Source of the DNA: Martinezella calliandrae
GTDB lineage: Bacteria; Pseudomonadota; Alphaproteobacteria; Rhizobiales; Rhizobiaceae
NCBI RefSeq assembly: GCF_030272695.1
Contig: NZ_JARFYN010000006.1
Span: 124,001-188,000, forward strand
DNA length: 64,000 bases
Direction: 5' to 3'
The notes under the pieces were generated by a model. The model had not been told where the DNA came from. It ran no database searches and worked only from the letters and a program-made list of their open reading frames with translations. The number at the start of each line of letters is the position of its first letter. Within the stretch, counting starts at the first letter, position 1. A program made the position numbers and the translations under genes. Of this stretch, positions 18,378 through 27,453 are shown piece after piece.

Positions 18378-18731
18378 ATGCAAGGACTTTTCTTCGAAAG
18401 CGATAGCGGCGGGCGCCTGGTCATTCGTGTGGTTATCGTTATCTTGGGCTTCTGGACAGCATGGCGCGCGGGCCGCGCGGTGGCGAGTAACTGGAACTCC
18501 TATCCGCTGGCGGTCATCTATACTTTTCTGATCGGCCTCGGGCTGCAATTTCTGCACCATGCGCTGTTTAACGGCCCGGTGTTCGACCTCTACAACTATA
18601 TCCTCGACGTGGTTCTACTCTTCATCTTCTCCACGGCCGGATACCGCTATCGCCGCACGGACCAGATGGTGAACAACTACTATTGGCTCTACGAAAAGAC
18701 CTCGGCCTTTTCGTGGAAGAAGAAGAATTGA
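18378..18731 (+). CDS. DUF6867 family small membrane protein in the liv operon
   Basis: The 117-residue protein has three predicted membrane helices (about 16-32, 45-65, 72-90) and a C-terminal aromatic, basic tail (DQMVNNYYWLYEKTSAF, KKKN). It lies 24 bases after livF, with its own GGAGAATTTGAT ribosome-binding site, between the ATPases and the binding protein. To my knowledge DUF6867 has no assigned function. Position suggests an accessory subunit or stabiliser of the transporter, which is inference. Confidence 0.8.
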   Translation: MQGLFFESDSGGRLVIRVVIVILGFWTAWRAGRAVASNWNSYPLAVIYTFLIGLGLQFLHHALFNGPVFDLYNYILDVVLLFIFSTAGYRYRRTDQMVNNYYWLYEKTSAFSWKKKN

Positions 18732-18773
18732 CAGTGCGTTGAAACTAGGCACAGTCTGCATTCAAAGTCGGGC

Positions 18774-18816
18774 ATGATCCCATCTGAAAAGTGCTTGAAC
18801 TACTTCTTGGGATCAT
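18774..18816. repeat. Imperfect palindromic element between the DUF6867 gene and braC
   Basis: Arms ATGATCCCA (18774-18782) and TGGGATCAT (18808-18816) pair perfectly over 9 bp. The interior (GAAAAGT ... ACTTC) also pairs partly. The shape resembles the dispersed rhizobial intergenic palindromes that begin GCATGATC. It could act as an RNA hairpin tuning braC expression relative to the membrane subunits. Confidence 0.5.
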
Positions 18817-18917
18817 CTCTTCTAGACTTCGGAATACAAGCTTACCGGCGCGATCATTGGTGGGTATTGCGCAGGCAAATCAAACGGAACCCGCTAAAAA
18901 AAACTGGGAGTAACAAT

Positions 18918-20039
18918 ATGAAGAAGTATCTTCTGTCGGCCGTGGCTCTGTCGGCAATGATCGCATTCAGCGGCGTTGCAAAGGCTGACATCATCATTGG
19001 CGTCGCAGGCCCGCTGACGGGTGCAAATGCTGCGTTTGGCGCACAGCTCCAGAAGGGCGCTGAACAGGCCGTTGCCGACATCAACGCTGCCGGCGGCATC
19101 AACGGCGAAAAGATCAAGCTCGAACTCGGCGACGACGTTTCCGACGCCAAGCAGGGCGTTTCGGTTGCCAACAAGTTCGTCGCTGACGGCGTGAAGTTCG
19201 TTGTCGGCCACTTCAACTCCGGCGTTTCCATCCCGGCCTCGGAAGTCTATGCTGAAAACGGCATTCTGCAGATCACCCCGGCTTCGACCAACCCGGTGTT
19301 TACTGAACGTGGCCTGTGGAACACCTTCCGTACCTGCGGTCGTGACGACCAGCAGGGTGCAGTTGCCGGCAAGTACATCGCCGACAACTTCAAGGGTGCC
19401 AAGGTTGGCATCGTTCATGACAAGACCCCCTATGGCCAGGGCCTGGCCGACGAAACCAAGAAGAACCTCAACGCCGATGGCGTGAAGGAAGTTCTCTATG
19501 AAGGCATCACCCCCGGCGACAAGGACTACTCGGCGCTTATCGCCAAGATGAAGAACGCCGGCGTCGATTTCGTTTATTACGGCGGTCTGCACACCGAAGC
19601 CGGCCTGATCATGCGTCAGATGGCCGATCAGGGCGTCAAGGCTCACTTCATGTCCGGTGACGGTATCGTCTCGAACGAGCTGGCTTCGATCGCGGGCGAC
19701 GCCGTTGACGGCACGCTGATGACCTTCTCGCCGGATCCGCGCAAGAACCCGGCTTCCAAGGATCTGGTCGCCAAGTTCCGCGCAGCCGGCTACGAGCCGG
19801 AGGGCTACACACTCTATTCGTACGCCGCCATGCAGGTCATCGCCGACGCCGCAAAGGCTGCCGGCTCCAACGACCCGATGGCTGTTGCCGACGCGATGAA
19901 GGCAAAGGGTCCCTACAAGACCGCCATCGGCGAACTCGGCTTCAACGAAAAGGGCGATATCACTCGTCCGGACTACGTGATGTACAAGTGGTCCAAGGGT
20001 TCCGACGGCAAGTACAACTACGCCGAAATCGAAAAGTAA
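18918..20039 (+). CDS. braC: Branched-chain amino acid ABC transporter periplasmic binding protein (BraC/LivJ)
   Basis: The 373-residue protein has a signal peptide [20 protein letters not shown] cleaved after AKA, then a type I periplasmic-binding fold: [40 protein letters not shown] (ligand-binding Ser/Thr segment) and [20 protein letters not shown]. The ATG at 18918 is preceded by GGGAG; the longer frame from 18774 would destroy the signal peptide. The arrangement with the binding protein last matches braDEFGC of rhizobia, which imports many L-amino acids. Confidence 0.95.
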   Translation: MKKYLLSAVALSAMIAFSGVAKADIIIGVAGPLTGANAAFGAQLQKGAEQAVADINAAGGINGEKIKLELGDDVSDAKQGVSVANKFVADGVKFVVGHFNSGVSIPASEVYAENGILQITPASTNPVFTERGLWNTFRTCGRDDQQGAVAGKYIADNFKGAKVGIVHDKTPYGQGLADETKKNLNADGVKEVLYEGITPGDKDYSALIAKMKNAGVDFVYYGGLHTEAGLIMRQMADQGVKAHFMSGDGIVSNELASIAGDAVDGTLMTFSPDPRKNPASKDLVAKFRAAGYEPEGYTLYSYAAMQVIADAAKAAGSNDPMAVADAMKAKGPYKTAIGELGFNEKGDITRPDYVMYKWSKGSDGKYNYAEIEK

Positions 20040-20077
20040 TATGCGACGCCGGTTTTCCGGCAGTGCATTCGATCTGC

Positions 20078-20106
20078 GAAGCCCGGTCAATGACCGGGCT
20101 TCTTTC
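20078..20106 (+). terminator. Terminator of the liv/bra operon
   Basis: A 9-bp stem GAAGCCCGG (20078-20086) / CCGGGCTTC (20094-20102) with loop TCAATGA is followed by TTTCT. It lies 38 bases after the braC stop. Confidence 0.85.
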
Positions 20107-20188
20107 TGCTAGGCCGTGACGAACTGCATTTCCTTCGCGGCGTTCGTGCTTTAAGTCTAAGCCCATCTTGGCAGGAGGACGATACAGC

Positions 20189-21160
20189 ATGAGCAGACCC
20201 CGTATTCTCGTCACCCGGCGCTGGCCGGCCGCGGTGGAAGCCGTGCTTTCCGAGCGCTTCGACGCGACGTTCAATTCGGATGATATCGCGCTCGATACCG
20301 GGCAGTTGCGTCAGGCCTTGCTAGCCCATGATGCGGTGCTGCCGACCGTTTCCGACAAGCTGCCGGCCGCGCTTTTCGAGGGCGATGCCATCAGGACAAG
20401 AATCCTCGGCAATTTCGGCGTTGGCTTCAATCACATTGACGTCGCTTCCGCCAAGGCAAAGGACATCGTCGTCACGAATACGCCGGGCGTGTTGACCGAC
20501 TGCACCGCTGACATCGCCATGTTGCTGCTGCTGTCCGTAGCGCGCCGCGGCGGGGAAGGGGAACGGGAATTGCGTGCCGGCCTATGGAGCGGTTGGCGGC
20601 CGACGCATTTGATCGGTGTCAAGGTTACGGGCAAAACCGTCGGCATCGTCGGTTTCGGTCGCATCGGCAGGGCCTTTGCACAGCGCTGTCATTTCGGGTT
20701 CGGCATGGATGTCGTCTTTCACAATCGCTCTGCCATCGATCCGATGGAGGCGGCTCGCTACGGCGCGGTGCAATTGCCGACGATCGAGGATGTGCTCGCG
20801 GTCTCCGATTTCGTCTCTCTGCATTGCCCCGGCGGCGCGGAGAACCGTCATTTGATGAATGCCGCTCGCTTCGCCACCATGAAACCTGGCGCCTTTTTGG
20901 TCAACACCGCCCGCGGCGATATCGTCGATGAGGCGGCACTGATTTCTGCGCTGGAGCAAGGCACCATCCGCGGCGCCGGTCTCGATGTCTACGAAGCGGA
21001 GCCGAGCGTACCGGAGAAGCTGAAGACAATGGAGAATGTCGTGCTGTTGCCGCATCTCGGCAGTGCAACCGAAGAGACGCGCACGGCAATGGGGATGAAG
21101 GTGGTAGACAATATCACTGCATTTTTCGATGGGCGCGAGCCGCCGGATCGGGTGGTTTAG
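20189..21160 (+). CDS. D-isomer-specific 2-hydroxyacid dehydrogenase (glyoxylate/hydroxypyruvate reductase type)
   Basis: The 323-residue enzyme has the NAD(P)-binding motif GKTVGIVGFGRIGRAFAQRC (about residues 150-169) and the catalytic triad: Arg in LVNTARGDIVDE (about 246), Glu in DVYEAEPSVPE (about 275) and His in LLPHLGSATEETR (about 293). Length and motifs fit GyaR/GhrB-like glyoxylate reductases. The start at 20189 follows GGCAGGAGGACG. Adjacency to glycine-producing sarcosine oxidation makes a glyoxylate role plausible but unproven. Confidence 0.87.
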   Translation: MSRPRILVTRRWPAAVEAVLSERFDATFNSDDIALDTGQLRQALLAHDAVLPTVSDKLPAALFEGDAIRTRILGNFGVGFNHIDVASAKAKDIVVTNTPGVLTDCTADIAMLLLLSVARRGGEGERELRAGLWSGWRPTHLIGVKVTGKTVGIVGFGRIGRAFAQRCHFGFGMDVVFHNRSAIDPMEAARYGAVQLPTIEDVLAVSDFVSLHCPGGAENRHLMNAARFATMKPGAFLVNTARGDIVDEAALISALEQGTIRGAGLDVYEAEPSVPEKLKTMENVVLLPHLGSATEETRTAMGMKVVDNITAFFDGREPPDRVV

Positions 21161-21403
21161 TTTCCTTCGTCGAGCAATGCGGGAGAGCGTGGCCGAGAGT
21201 TGTTGGAGGTGCTGGACACGCGTCAGCATTTGATTGTCTGGAGCCATTGCCGCTCTTTTCATCATTTGACGAAAAATGTGGCGGGTACCAGCGACAACGG
21301 CCTTAGTTCCTGACGAAGGCATAAGGCACAGGAATTGCTTGTCTTTATTCCGTGACGGGCTTCAATGACCTGTGCGACATGAAGTGACGAGCGGAGAGAC
21401 GGG

Positions 21404-22225
21404 ATGGCGCTAGTGGCGGCGAGCACGAGACCGCAGAGGGCCCGCGGGCGCGGCCATCTGGCGGCCAAAGCGGTTGACGGGCGCACGCGCCTAGCCGAGC
21501 TTTTCCAGGAAGGTGCGGCCAAGATCCGCCTACCCGATACGTTCGACAATTCCATGGAAGCCGTCATCATCAACACCGCCGGCGGGCTGACCGGTGGCGA
21601 CCGGATGGATTGGAGCATCGTAGCCGGGCCGGATACGCGCATCGACGCGACCACCCAGGCCTGTGAGAAGATCTACAAGGCGTCCGCCGGTACCGCCGAA
21701 GTCCAAACTTCGATCAAGGTCGATACCGGCGCGCGGGTCGATTGGTTGCCACAGGAGACCATTCTGTTTGATCGCGCCTCGCTGTCGCGCAGGCTTGATG
21801 TCGATCTTGAAGAGACCGCCGAATTTCTAGCCGTCGAGGCGGCCCTGTTGGGCCGCATGGCCATGGGCGAGGCGATGGCGCAGGGGCTGTTTCGTGACCG
21901 CTGGCGGATCCGCCGCGCTGGGCGGTTGATCCACGCAGAAGAATTGAGGCTCGACGGCGATGTCAAAGCATTGACGGCTGAGCATGCTGTCTTGAGCGGC
22001 CAGGTTGCTTTTGCGACTCTGCTCTATACCGGGCCGCTGGCGGAGACCTATCTCAGCAGGGTACGGCCCCTCATTGGGGAGCACAGGGGCGGCGTCAGCC
22101 AATGGCGCGGCAAGCTGGTGGCACGGCTGGCGGCACCCGACGGCTTCGCACTCAGAAAAATTCTGATCCCGGTCATTTCCGCCTTGCGCAACGGTATGCC
22201 TGTGCCGAAAGTCTGGAATCTATAG
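21404..22225 (+). CDS. ureD: Urease accessory protein UreD
   Basis: The 273-residue UreD (UreH) binds apo-urease and, with UreF and UreG, forms the chaperone through which nickel is delivered. Typical motifs are [18 protein letters not shown] (about 49-66), QACEKIYKA and [17 protein letters not shown]. It heads the urease cluster ureD-A-B-x-x-C-(DGC)-E-F-G, with about 240 upstream non-coding bases in which I see no named operator. A GGAGAGACGGG ribosome-binding site precedes the ATG. Confidence 0.95.
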   Translation: MALVAASTRPQRARGRGHLAAKAVDGRTRLAELFQEGAAKIRLPDTFDNSMEAVIINTAGGLTGGDRMDWSIVAGPDTRIDATTQACEKIYKASAGTAEVQTSIKVDTGARVDWLPQETILFDRASLSRRLDVDLEETAEFLAVEAALLGRMAMGEAMAQGLFRDRWRIRRAGRLIHAEELRLDGDVKALTAEHAVLSGQVAFATLLYTGPLAETYLSRVRPLIGEHRGGVSQWRGKLVARLAAPDGFALRKILIPVISALRNGMPVPKVWNL

Positions 22226-22256
22226 TCCGAGCAATTAGCAATTACATAGGTAAGCG

Positions 22257-22559
22257 ATGAACCTCACTCCGAGAGAAAAAGACAAGCTGTTGATTTCCAT
22301 GGCGGCAATGGTTGCGCGGCGGCGACTGGAGCGCGGCGTCAAGCTCAACCATCCGGAAGCCATCGCGCTGATCACCGATTTCGTCGTCGAAGGTGCTCGC
22401 GACGGCCGCCCGGTTGCCGATCTGATGGAAGCCGGCGCCCATGTCATCACCCGCGACCAGGTGATGGAGGGGATTGCCGAAATGATCCACGACGTGCAGG
22501 TCGAAGCAACGTTTCCGGATGGAACGAAGCTCGTCACCGTGCACGAGCCGATCCGCTGA
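22257..22559 (+). CDS. ureA: Urease gamma subunit UreA
   Basis: The 100-residue protein is full-length Ure[21 protein letters not shown] at the start, [21 protein letters not shown] in the middle and a terminal VTVHEPIR. It forms the (UreABC)3 enzyme with UreB and UreC. It follows ureD by 31 bases and precedes ureB by 21 bases. Confidence 0.97.
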   Translation: MNLTPREKDKLLISMAAMVARRRLERGVKLNHPEAIALITDFVVEGARDGRPVADLMEAGAHVITRDQVMEGIAEMIHDVQVEATFPDGTKLVTVHEPIR

Positions 22560-22580
22560 ACGACGGTAGAGGAAAAGACC

Positions 22581-22886
22581 ATGATCCCAGGCGAAATTCT
22601 TCCGGCGAGCGGCGACATCGAACTGAACGCCGGCGCGCCGACGGTAACGCTGGATGTCTCCAATACCGGCGACCGGCCGGTGCAGGTCGGCAGCCACTAT
22701 CATTTTGCCGAGACTAACGCCGGTCTCGCTTTCGATCGCGACAAGGCGAAGGGCATGCGCCTCGATATCCCTGCAGGGACCGCAGTGCGTTTCGAGCCGG
22801 GCCAGACGCGCCAGGTGACGCTGATCCCGCTCTCGGGTAAGCGCGAAGTCTACGGCTTCCGCCAGCAGATCATGGGCAAACTCTGA
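22581..22886 (+). CDS. ureB: Urease beta subunit UreB
   Basis: The 101-residue protein is full-length Ure[37 protein letters not shown] and [18 protein letters not shown] are family signatures. It is separate from UreA, as in other rhizobia. The next gene is not ureC but an inserted pair (LprI-like and GT29-like genes). Confidence 0.97.
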   Translation: MIPGEILPASGDIELNAGAPTVTLDVSNTGDRPVQVGSHYHFAETNAGLAFDRDKAKGMRLDIPAGTAVRFEPGQTRQVTLIPLSGKREVYGFRQQIMGKL

Positions 22887-22906
22887 GGCCTACAGGGAGA
22901 GACGGC

Positions 22907-23344
22907 ATGTTGTTGAAAGTGCTTGCCTCCAGCGCGTTTGTCGCGACGGTTTTGATGTGCGGTTCGGCCAATGCGCAAAATGATTCCGACCAGCCGAAGG
23001 TCGATTGCAATAATGCGCAGACGCAGATGGATATGAACATCTGCGCGCAGCGCGACTACGACGAGGCCGATAAGGCTTTGAACGAGCAATATAAAAGGAC
23101 GCGCGCGGCAATGGTTGCCACCGATGCCGATCTCGACGTCGACCAGAAAGGCGCCGAAGAGGCGTTGATCAAGGCAGAGCGCGCCTGGGTCGATTATCGC
23201 GATGGCCAATGCGAGGCGGAGGGGTTCGAGGCGCGGGGCGGGTCGATGGAGCCGATGCTGGTTTCCGGATGTAAGGCGACATTGACCAAGCAAAGAACCG
23301 AAGAGTTGAAGACGCTGGCCGATGGGCCTGAGGGGGCGCAGTGA
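22907..23344 (+). CDS. LprI/DUF1311-type secreted protein in the urease operon
   Basis: The 145-residue protein has a signal peptide (LASSAFVATVLMCGSANAQ, predicted cleavage after about residue 23) and an LprI N-terminal domain with the cysteine pattern VDCNNAQTQMDMNICAQRDYDEADKAL (shown by Cys34 and Cys46) and later WVDYRDGQCEAEGF and VSGCKATLT. Such domains include lysozyme inhibitors and are usually periplasmic. It starts 20 bases after ureB, has a GGGAGAGACGG ribosome-binding site, and its stop overlaps the next gene by 4 bases. A role in urease is not established. Confidence 0.85.
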   Translation: MLLKVLASSAFVATVLMCGSANAQNDSDQPKVDCNNAQTQMDMNICAQRDYDEADKALNEQYKRTRAAMVATDADLDVDQKGAEEALIKAERAWVDYRDGQCEAEGFEARGGSMEPMLVSGCKATLTKQRTEELKTLADGPEGAQ

Positions 23345-23985
23345 GTGCACAACGCAGGATCATGATCGTCGGCAACGGTGATATCGCGCAAGAGGCGGCG
23401 AAGGAGATCGACGACGCCGATCTGGTCGTGCGCTTCAACGATTGCCGCTCCATCCAGACCGGCGGCAGCCGCACTGATATTGTCGCGGTCTGCAATACCG
23501 GCCGGCCAGCGCGCGCTATGCTCGGTTCTGCCGAATGGCGCAGCAGCCGGCCGATCGCGGCCGCGTCGGAAATCTGGAGCGTACGCGACCCTCGCAAGTT
23601 CGCAGCGCTACGCGCTTCGCTGTCGCAATCGCATCCGGAACTTAACGATTTCTGCGACGATTACACCGATCAATTCATCGCATTCTGCCAGGCCACCGGT
23701 AAGCGCCATGTCGTCGTCGATCAGTCTGTTCACGAGAGTGTCGACGAGGCTCTCAAACCGCATGAACCCGGCCCTTATGTCGTGCCGAGCAGCGGCATGA
23801 TCGTGATCGCCGACCTGCTTTTGCGTTTCCCCGACGACGACATCGCCATCACCGGCTTCAGCCACACCGGCTGGGACGGTCATCCGTTTGCTGCGGAGAA
23901 GCGCCTGGTTGATCTTTATGTTTGCCTCGGTCGCCTGAGCCGCATCGCCGGCAAGACTCCCATCGTTTCCTCCCAAGGAGCTTGA
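23341..23985 (+). CDS. Urease-operon protein with GT29 sialyltransferase-like motifs
   Basis: The 214-residue protein starts with GTG overlapping the previous stop (GTGA). Residues 7-14 (IMIVGNGD) and 23-33 (IDDADLVVRFN) match the sialyl-motif L pattern VVGN...ID..D.VIR.N. Residues 149-157 (PSSGMIVIA), 170-173 (ITGF) and His175/His181 resemble motif S and the catalytic His region. The domain is compact and has no signal peptide or membrane segment, so it is predicted to be cytoplasmic. Similar proteins are annotated in rhizobia only as urease operon accessory protein. Acceptor and donor are unknown; a role in nickel insertion or urease modification is speculative. Confidence 0.72.
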   Translation: MSAQRRIMIVGNGDIAQEAAKEIDDADLVVRFNDCRSIQTGGSRTDIVAVCNTGRPARAMLGSAEWRSSRPIAAASEIWSVRDPRKFAALRASLSQSHPELNDFCDDYTDQFIAFCQATGKRHVVVDQSVHESVDEALKPHEPGPYVVPSSGMIVIADLLLRFPDDDIAITGFSHTGWDGHPFAAEKRLVDLYVCLGRLSRIAGKTPIVSSQGA

Positions 23986-23988
23986 TTT

Positions 23989-25701
23989 ATGCCCTACAAG
24001 ATCTCGCGCGCCGCCTACGCCAACATGTTCGGGCCGACGACCGGCGACAAAGTGCGGCTTGCCGATACCGAGCTTTTCATCGAAGTGGAGAAGGATCTCA
24101 CCACCTATGGCGAAGAGGTGAAGTTTGGCGGTGGCAAGGTCATTCGTGACGGAATGGGACAGAGCCAGGTGACGCGAGCCAACGGCGCCGTCGATACAGT
24201 CATCACCAACGCGCTGATCGTCGATACATGGGGGATCGTCAAAGCCGATATCGGCCTCAAGGGTGGTCGTATCGTCGCCATCGGTAAAGCAGGTAATCCG
24301 GATACGCAGCCGGGCGTCAACATCATCGTCGGACCGGGCACGGAGGCGATCGCGGGTGAGGGCAAGATCGTGACCGCCGGCGGCATGGATAGCCATATCC
24401 ACTTCATCTGCCCTCAGCAGATCGAAGAGGCGTTGATGAGTGGCCTGACGACCATGCTCGGCGGCGGTACCGGCCCGGCGCACGGGACCCTTGCCACCAC
24501 CTGCACACCTGGCCCATGGCACATCGCCCGGATGATCGAGGCTGCCGACGCCTTTCCGATGAACCTCGCCTTTGCAGGCAAGGGCAATGCCTCGCTGCCC
24601 GGCGCGCTCGAGGAGATGGTGCTTGCCGGTGCCACCTCGTTGAAGCTGCACGAGGATTGGGGGACGACGCCCGGCGCAATCGACTGCTGCCTGACAGTCG
24701 CCGACGAATATGACGTGCAGGTTATGATCCACACGGATACGTTGAATGAAAGCGGTTTTGTCGAGGATACGATCAGCGCCATCAAGGGCCGTACCATCCA
24801 TGCTTTTCATACCGAAGGGGCCGGCGGCGGCCATGCGCCAGATATCATTAAGATCTGCGGCCAGTCAAACGTCATTCCGTCCTCGACCAACCCGACACGT
24901 CCCTATACGGTTAACACGATCGCCGAGCACCTAGACATGCTGATGGTCTGCCATCACCTGTCGTCATCGATCCCGGAAGACATCGCCTTCGCCGAAAGCC
25001 GCATCCGCAAGGAAACGATTGCGGCGGAAGATATTCTCCACGATATCGGCGCCTTCTCGATCATTTCGTCCGACAGCCAGGCCATGGGTCGTGTCGGCGA
25101 AGTGGCGATCCGCACCTGGCAGACCGCCGACAAGATGAAGCGCCAGCGTGGCCGTCTTTCTCAGGAAACCGGCGATAACGACAACTTTCGCGTCAAGCGC
25201 TACATCGCTAAATACACGATCAATCCGGCGATCGCTCATGGCCTCAGCCATGAGATCGGCTCGATCGAAGTCGGCAAGCGTGCCGATCTGGTAATCTGGA
25301 ATCCGGCGTTCTTCGGCGTTAAGCCGGACATGGTTTTGCTTGGCGGCTCGATCGCCGCCGCCCCGATGGGGGACCCGAATGCCTCGATTCCAACGCCTCA
25401 GCCGGTGCACTACCGCCCGATGTTTGCATCTTTTGGCAAGAGCCTGACGAACTCTTCGGTCACCTTCGTGTCGCAGGCATCGCTCGATGCAGGTCTTGCC
25501 GGCAGGCTCGGTGTGGCCAAGAGCCTGGTTGCGGTCAGGAATACCCGGAGCGGAATCTCCAAGGCGTCGATGGTCCATAACAGCCTAACACCACATATCG
25601 AAGTCGATCCAGAAACCTACGAGGTGCGTGCCGATGGCGAGCTTCTGACTTGTGAGCCGGCGACGGTGTTGCCGATGGCGCAGCGTTATTTCCTGTTTTA
25701 A
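23989..25701 (+). CDS. ureC: Urease alpha (catalytic) subunit UreC
   Basis: The 570-residue catalytic subunit hydrolyses urea to ammonia and carbamate. Nickel ligands are seen in [10 protein letters not shown] (two His), the carbamylated Lys in [16 protein letters not shown], and His in HTDTLNES and [16 protein letters not shown]. The mobile flap Cys-His is MVCHHL. All key residues are present, so the enzyme should be active. It begins 3 bases after the GT29-like gene and is followed by a terminator. Confidence 0.98.
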   Translation: MPYKISRAAYANMFGPTTGDKVRLADTELFIEVEKDLTTYGEEVKFGGGKVIRDGMGQSQVTRANGAVDTVITNALIVDTWGIVKADIGLKGGRIVAIGKAGNPDTQPGVNIIVGPGTEAIAGEGKIVTAGGMDSHIHFICPQQIEEALMSGLTTMLGGGTGPAHGTLATTCTPGPWHIARMIEAADAFPMNLAFAGKGNASLPGALEEMVLAGATSLKLHEDWGTTPGAIDCCLTVADEYDVQVMIHTDTLNESGFVEDTISAIKGRTIHAFHTEGAGGGHAPDIIKICGQSNVIPSSTNPTRPYTVNTIAEHLDMLMVCHHLSSSIPEDIAFAESRIRKETIAAEDILHDIGAFSIISSDSQAMGRVGEVAIRTWQTADKMKRQRGRLSQETGDNDNFRVKRYIAKYTINPAIAHGLSHEIGSIEVGKRADLVIWNPAFFGVKPDMVLLGGSIAAAPMGDPNASIPTPQPVHYRPMFASFGKSLTNSSVTFVSQASLDAGLAGRLGVAKSLVAVRNTRSGISKASMVHNSLTPHIEVDPETYEVRADGELLTCEPATVLPMAQRYFLF

Positions 25702-25738
25702 CAGGACCTGCGACATTTCAACGCCTGTGGATCACGGG

Positions 25739-25762
25739 AGCCCCTGGACTGCAGGGGTTTTT
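25739..25762 (+). terminator. Terminator after ureC
   Basis: Stem CCCCTG (25741-25746) / CAGGGG (25752-25757), extended by AG/TT, with loop GACTG and a TTTTT run. It suggests that ureDABC and ureEFG are at least partly separate transcripts. Confidence 0.8.
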
Positions 25763-25979
25763 CGTTAGGTGGCCGAACTAATGGAGCATAATCAGAGGCT
25801 TGCACCGGCGGTTGTACCTGCCGCAACCCCACCTCCGGTCATGGGCGATTTTGGTGCCAATTTCTATTGGTTCATAACTTGGGAAAAGCTTCGCATTTTA
25901 ATTATTGCATTAAAGAGCTGGAAGAGCCTTCGCTCCTATTTCATCTCATCGAATTGGTGGGCTGAGGAAGGTGATTCGC

Positions 25980-26840
25980 ATGCAATGGTGGATTTCGCTG
26001 CAGGCCGAGCTCGGTAATTTTCAGCAGCGTCGCACGATATATATTTTCGCGCTAAAGATGAGTTTTATTGCGGTCATCCTCGCCGTTGCCATCATTCTCG
26101 TCATGCTGCCGGTCCTGCGGTGGCTCGGCCTGTTGCCGTTACCCATGCTGGACGCGATCCGTCTCTGTATCTTGCTCGCCTGGTTCATCGGCGGCATCGT
26201 CTCCGGCGCATTGGCTTTGCTGGCTGGCTACGCACTTCACAAGCTCGCCGTCTCCCGTGCCGAATTCGAACGGCTGAGCCGCACGGACATGCTGTCCGGC
26301 TTGCTGAACCGTCGGGCCTTTACCGAAGCATTGGAGGAGGCGAAGGAAGACGCCTCGCTAGTGATCTTCGACGTCGATCGGTTCAAGACTATCAACGACC
26401 GCTATGGGCATGCCTCCGGCGATGCCGTTATCGTTGCGGTGTCGGAGATCTTTTCCAGCAATTTCGAGGGCAGGGATGTGATCGCCCGCCTCGGTGGTGA
26501 GGAGTTCGGCGCCATCGTCCATGGCGGTGACATGGCTGAACGCGTCGCCTGTATCGAGGACGTGAAAACGCTGATTGCCGATCATGCCATTGCCGTCGAG
26601 GGTGATGCAGTGAAGATCACGATTTCTGCGGGGATCGCCGATATACGGGGCGAACGTAAGAAAGAGGCAGTCTATGCGGCTGCCGACAAGGCGCTTTATC
26701 TTGCCAAGGCGCTCGGCGGCAATCGTGTCGTTCATGAAAGCGAATGGCTTAATCAAACCTGGCATCGCAGCCAGGTCGAAAAGGACCCGGAGGTCGCGCC
26801 TTATCTTGCGGAGCAATATCGGTACGGCCATGGGATATAG
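25980..26840 (+). CDS. Membrane-anchored diguanylate cyclase (GGDEF) inserted in the urease cluster
   Basis: The 286-residue protein has two membrane helices (about 25-50 and 58-86), then a GGDEF domain (about 95-260) that makes cyclic di-GMP from two GTP. The active site is ARLGGEEFGAIV, a functional GGEEF. The inhibitory I-site (RxxD just upstream) reads EGRD, so product inhibition is probably lost. Substrate motifs FDVDRFKTINDRYGHASGDA are intact. The ATG at 25980 follows GAGGAAG; a GTG at 25971 is possible. It sits between the ureC terminator and ureE, which is an unusual location. Confidence 0.88.
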   Translation: MQWWISLQAELGNFQQRRTIYIFALKMSFIAVILAVAIILVMLPVLRWLGLLPLPMLDAIRLCILLAWFIGGIVSGALALLAGYALHKLAVSRAEFERLSRTDMLSGLLNRRAFTEALEEAKEDASLVIFDVDRFKTINDRYGHASGDAVIVAVSEIFSSNFEGRDVIARLGGEEFGAIVHGGDMAERVACIEDVKTLIADHAIAVEGDAVKITISAGIADIRGERKKEAVYAAADKALYLAKALGGNRVVHESEWLNQTWHRSQVEKDPEVAPYLAEQYRYGHGI

Positions 26841-26919
26841 CACTGCGAAACCGCCACTGGTTCTTGCGTGGAAAGCCGCTATTTTGCATCCTTTGACAAA
26901 GCTTTGAATTGGACATGTC

Positions 26920-27447
26920 ATGCAACGCGTCACTTCCTATCTGCCCGCCGGCACCCCATCCTCCGATCCAATCGATCGCGTCGTGCTGCCTCATGATCTT
27001 AGGCATCTGCGCCGCAAGCTGTTGCATCTCGAAAATGGCGAGATGGTCATGCTCGATCTGAAGGAGCCGGTTCTGTTTGCCAGCGGCGACCTTTTGGTGC
27101 GCGAAGACGGCGAGCTGATCGAGATCGTTGCTGCCGCCGAAAAGCTGTTCGAGATCAGGCCGCGCGACCGCCGGCATCTCGTCGAGCTCGCCTGGCACCT
27201 CGGCAACCGGCATCTTCCGGCACAGATCGAGGAGGATCGCATCCTGATCCTGCGCGATCATGTCATCCGCTCGATGCTCGAAGGCCTCGGCGCGACGGTG
27301 ACGGAGGTCAGTGAAGCTTTCCAGCCAGCACGCGGCGCCTACCATGCGCATGGCGGTCATTCGCATGGTCACGACCACGGGCAGCATCATGCCCACGAGC
27401 ATAGTCACGCTCATGGGCATGACCATCACGATCATTCACATGACTGA
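26920..27447 (+). CDS. ureE: Urease nickel metallochaperone UreE
   Basis: The 175-residue protein has the UreE N-terminal domain ([20 protein letters not shown] region), the C-terminal nickel-binding domain with [17 protein letters not shown] (conserved metal His) and a His-rich tail of about 35 residues (about 20 His from residue 142 on). The tail buffers or stores nickel in UreE homologues. It is followed 6 bases later by ureF. Confidence 0.96.
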   Translation: MQRVTSYLPAGTPSSDPIDRVVLPHDLRHLRRKLLHLENGEMVMLDLKEPVLFASGDLLVREDGELIEIVAAAEKLFEIRPRDRRHLVELAWHLGNRHLPAQIEEDRILILRDHVIRSMLEGLGATVTEVSEAFQPARGAYHAHGGHSHGHDHGQHHAHEHSHAHGHDHHDHSHD

Positions 27448-27453
27448 CCGTCG

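Noticed and set aside
18774..18917. N-terminal extension of braC
   Set aside because: Would bury the signal peptide and includes a palindromic element; GGGAG precedes the ATG at 18918.
25769..26017. 82-codon frame between ureC and the diguanylate cyclase
   Set aside because: Overlaps the cyclase start in another frame, has no ribosome-binding site or family similarity; aromatic-rich stretch probably fortuitous.
27308..27447. Repeat region or low-complexity insertion in ureE
   Set aside because: The His codon repeats are the in-frame nickel-binding tail typical of UreE.
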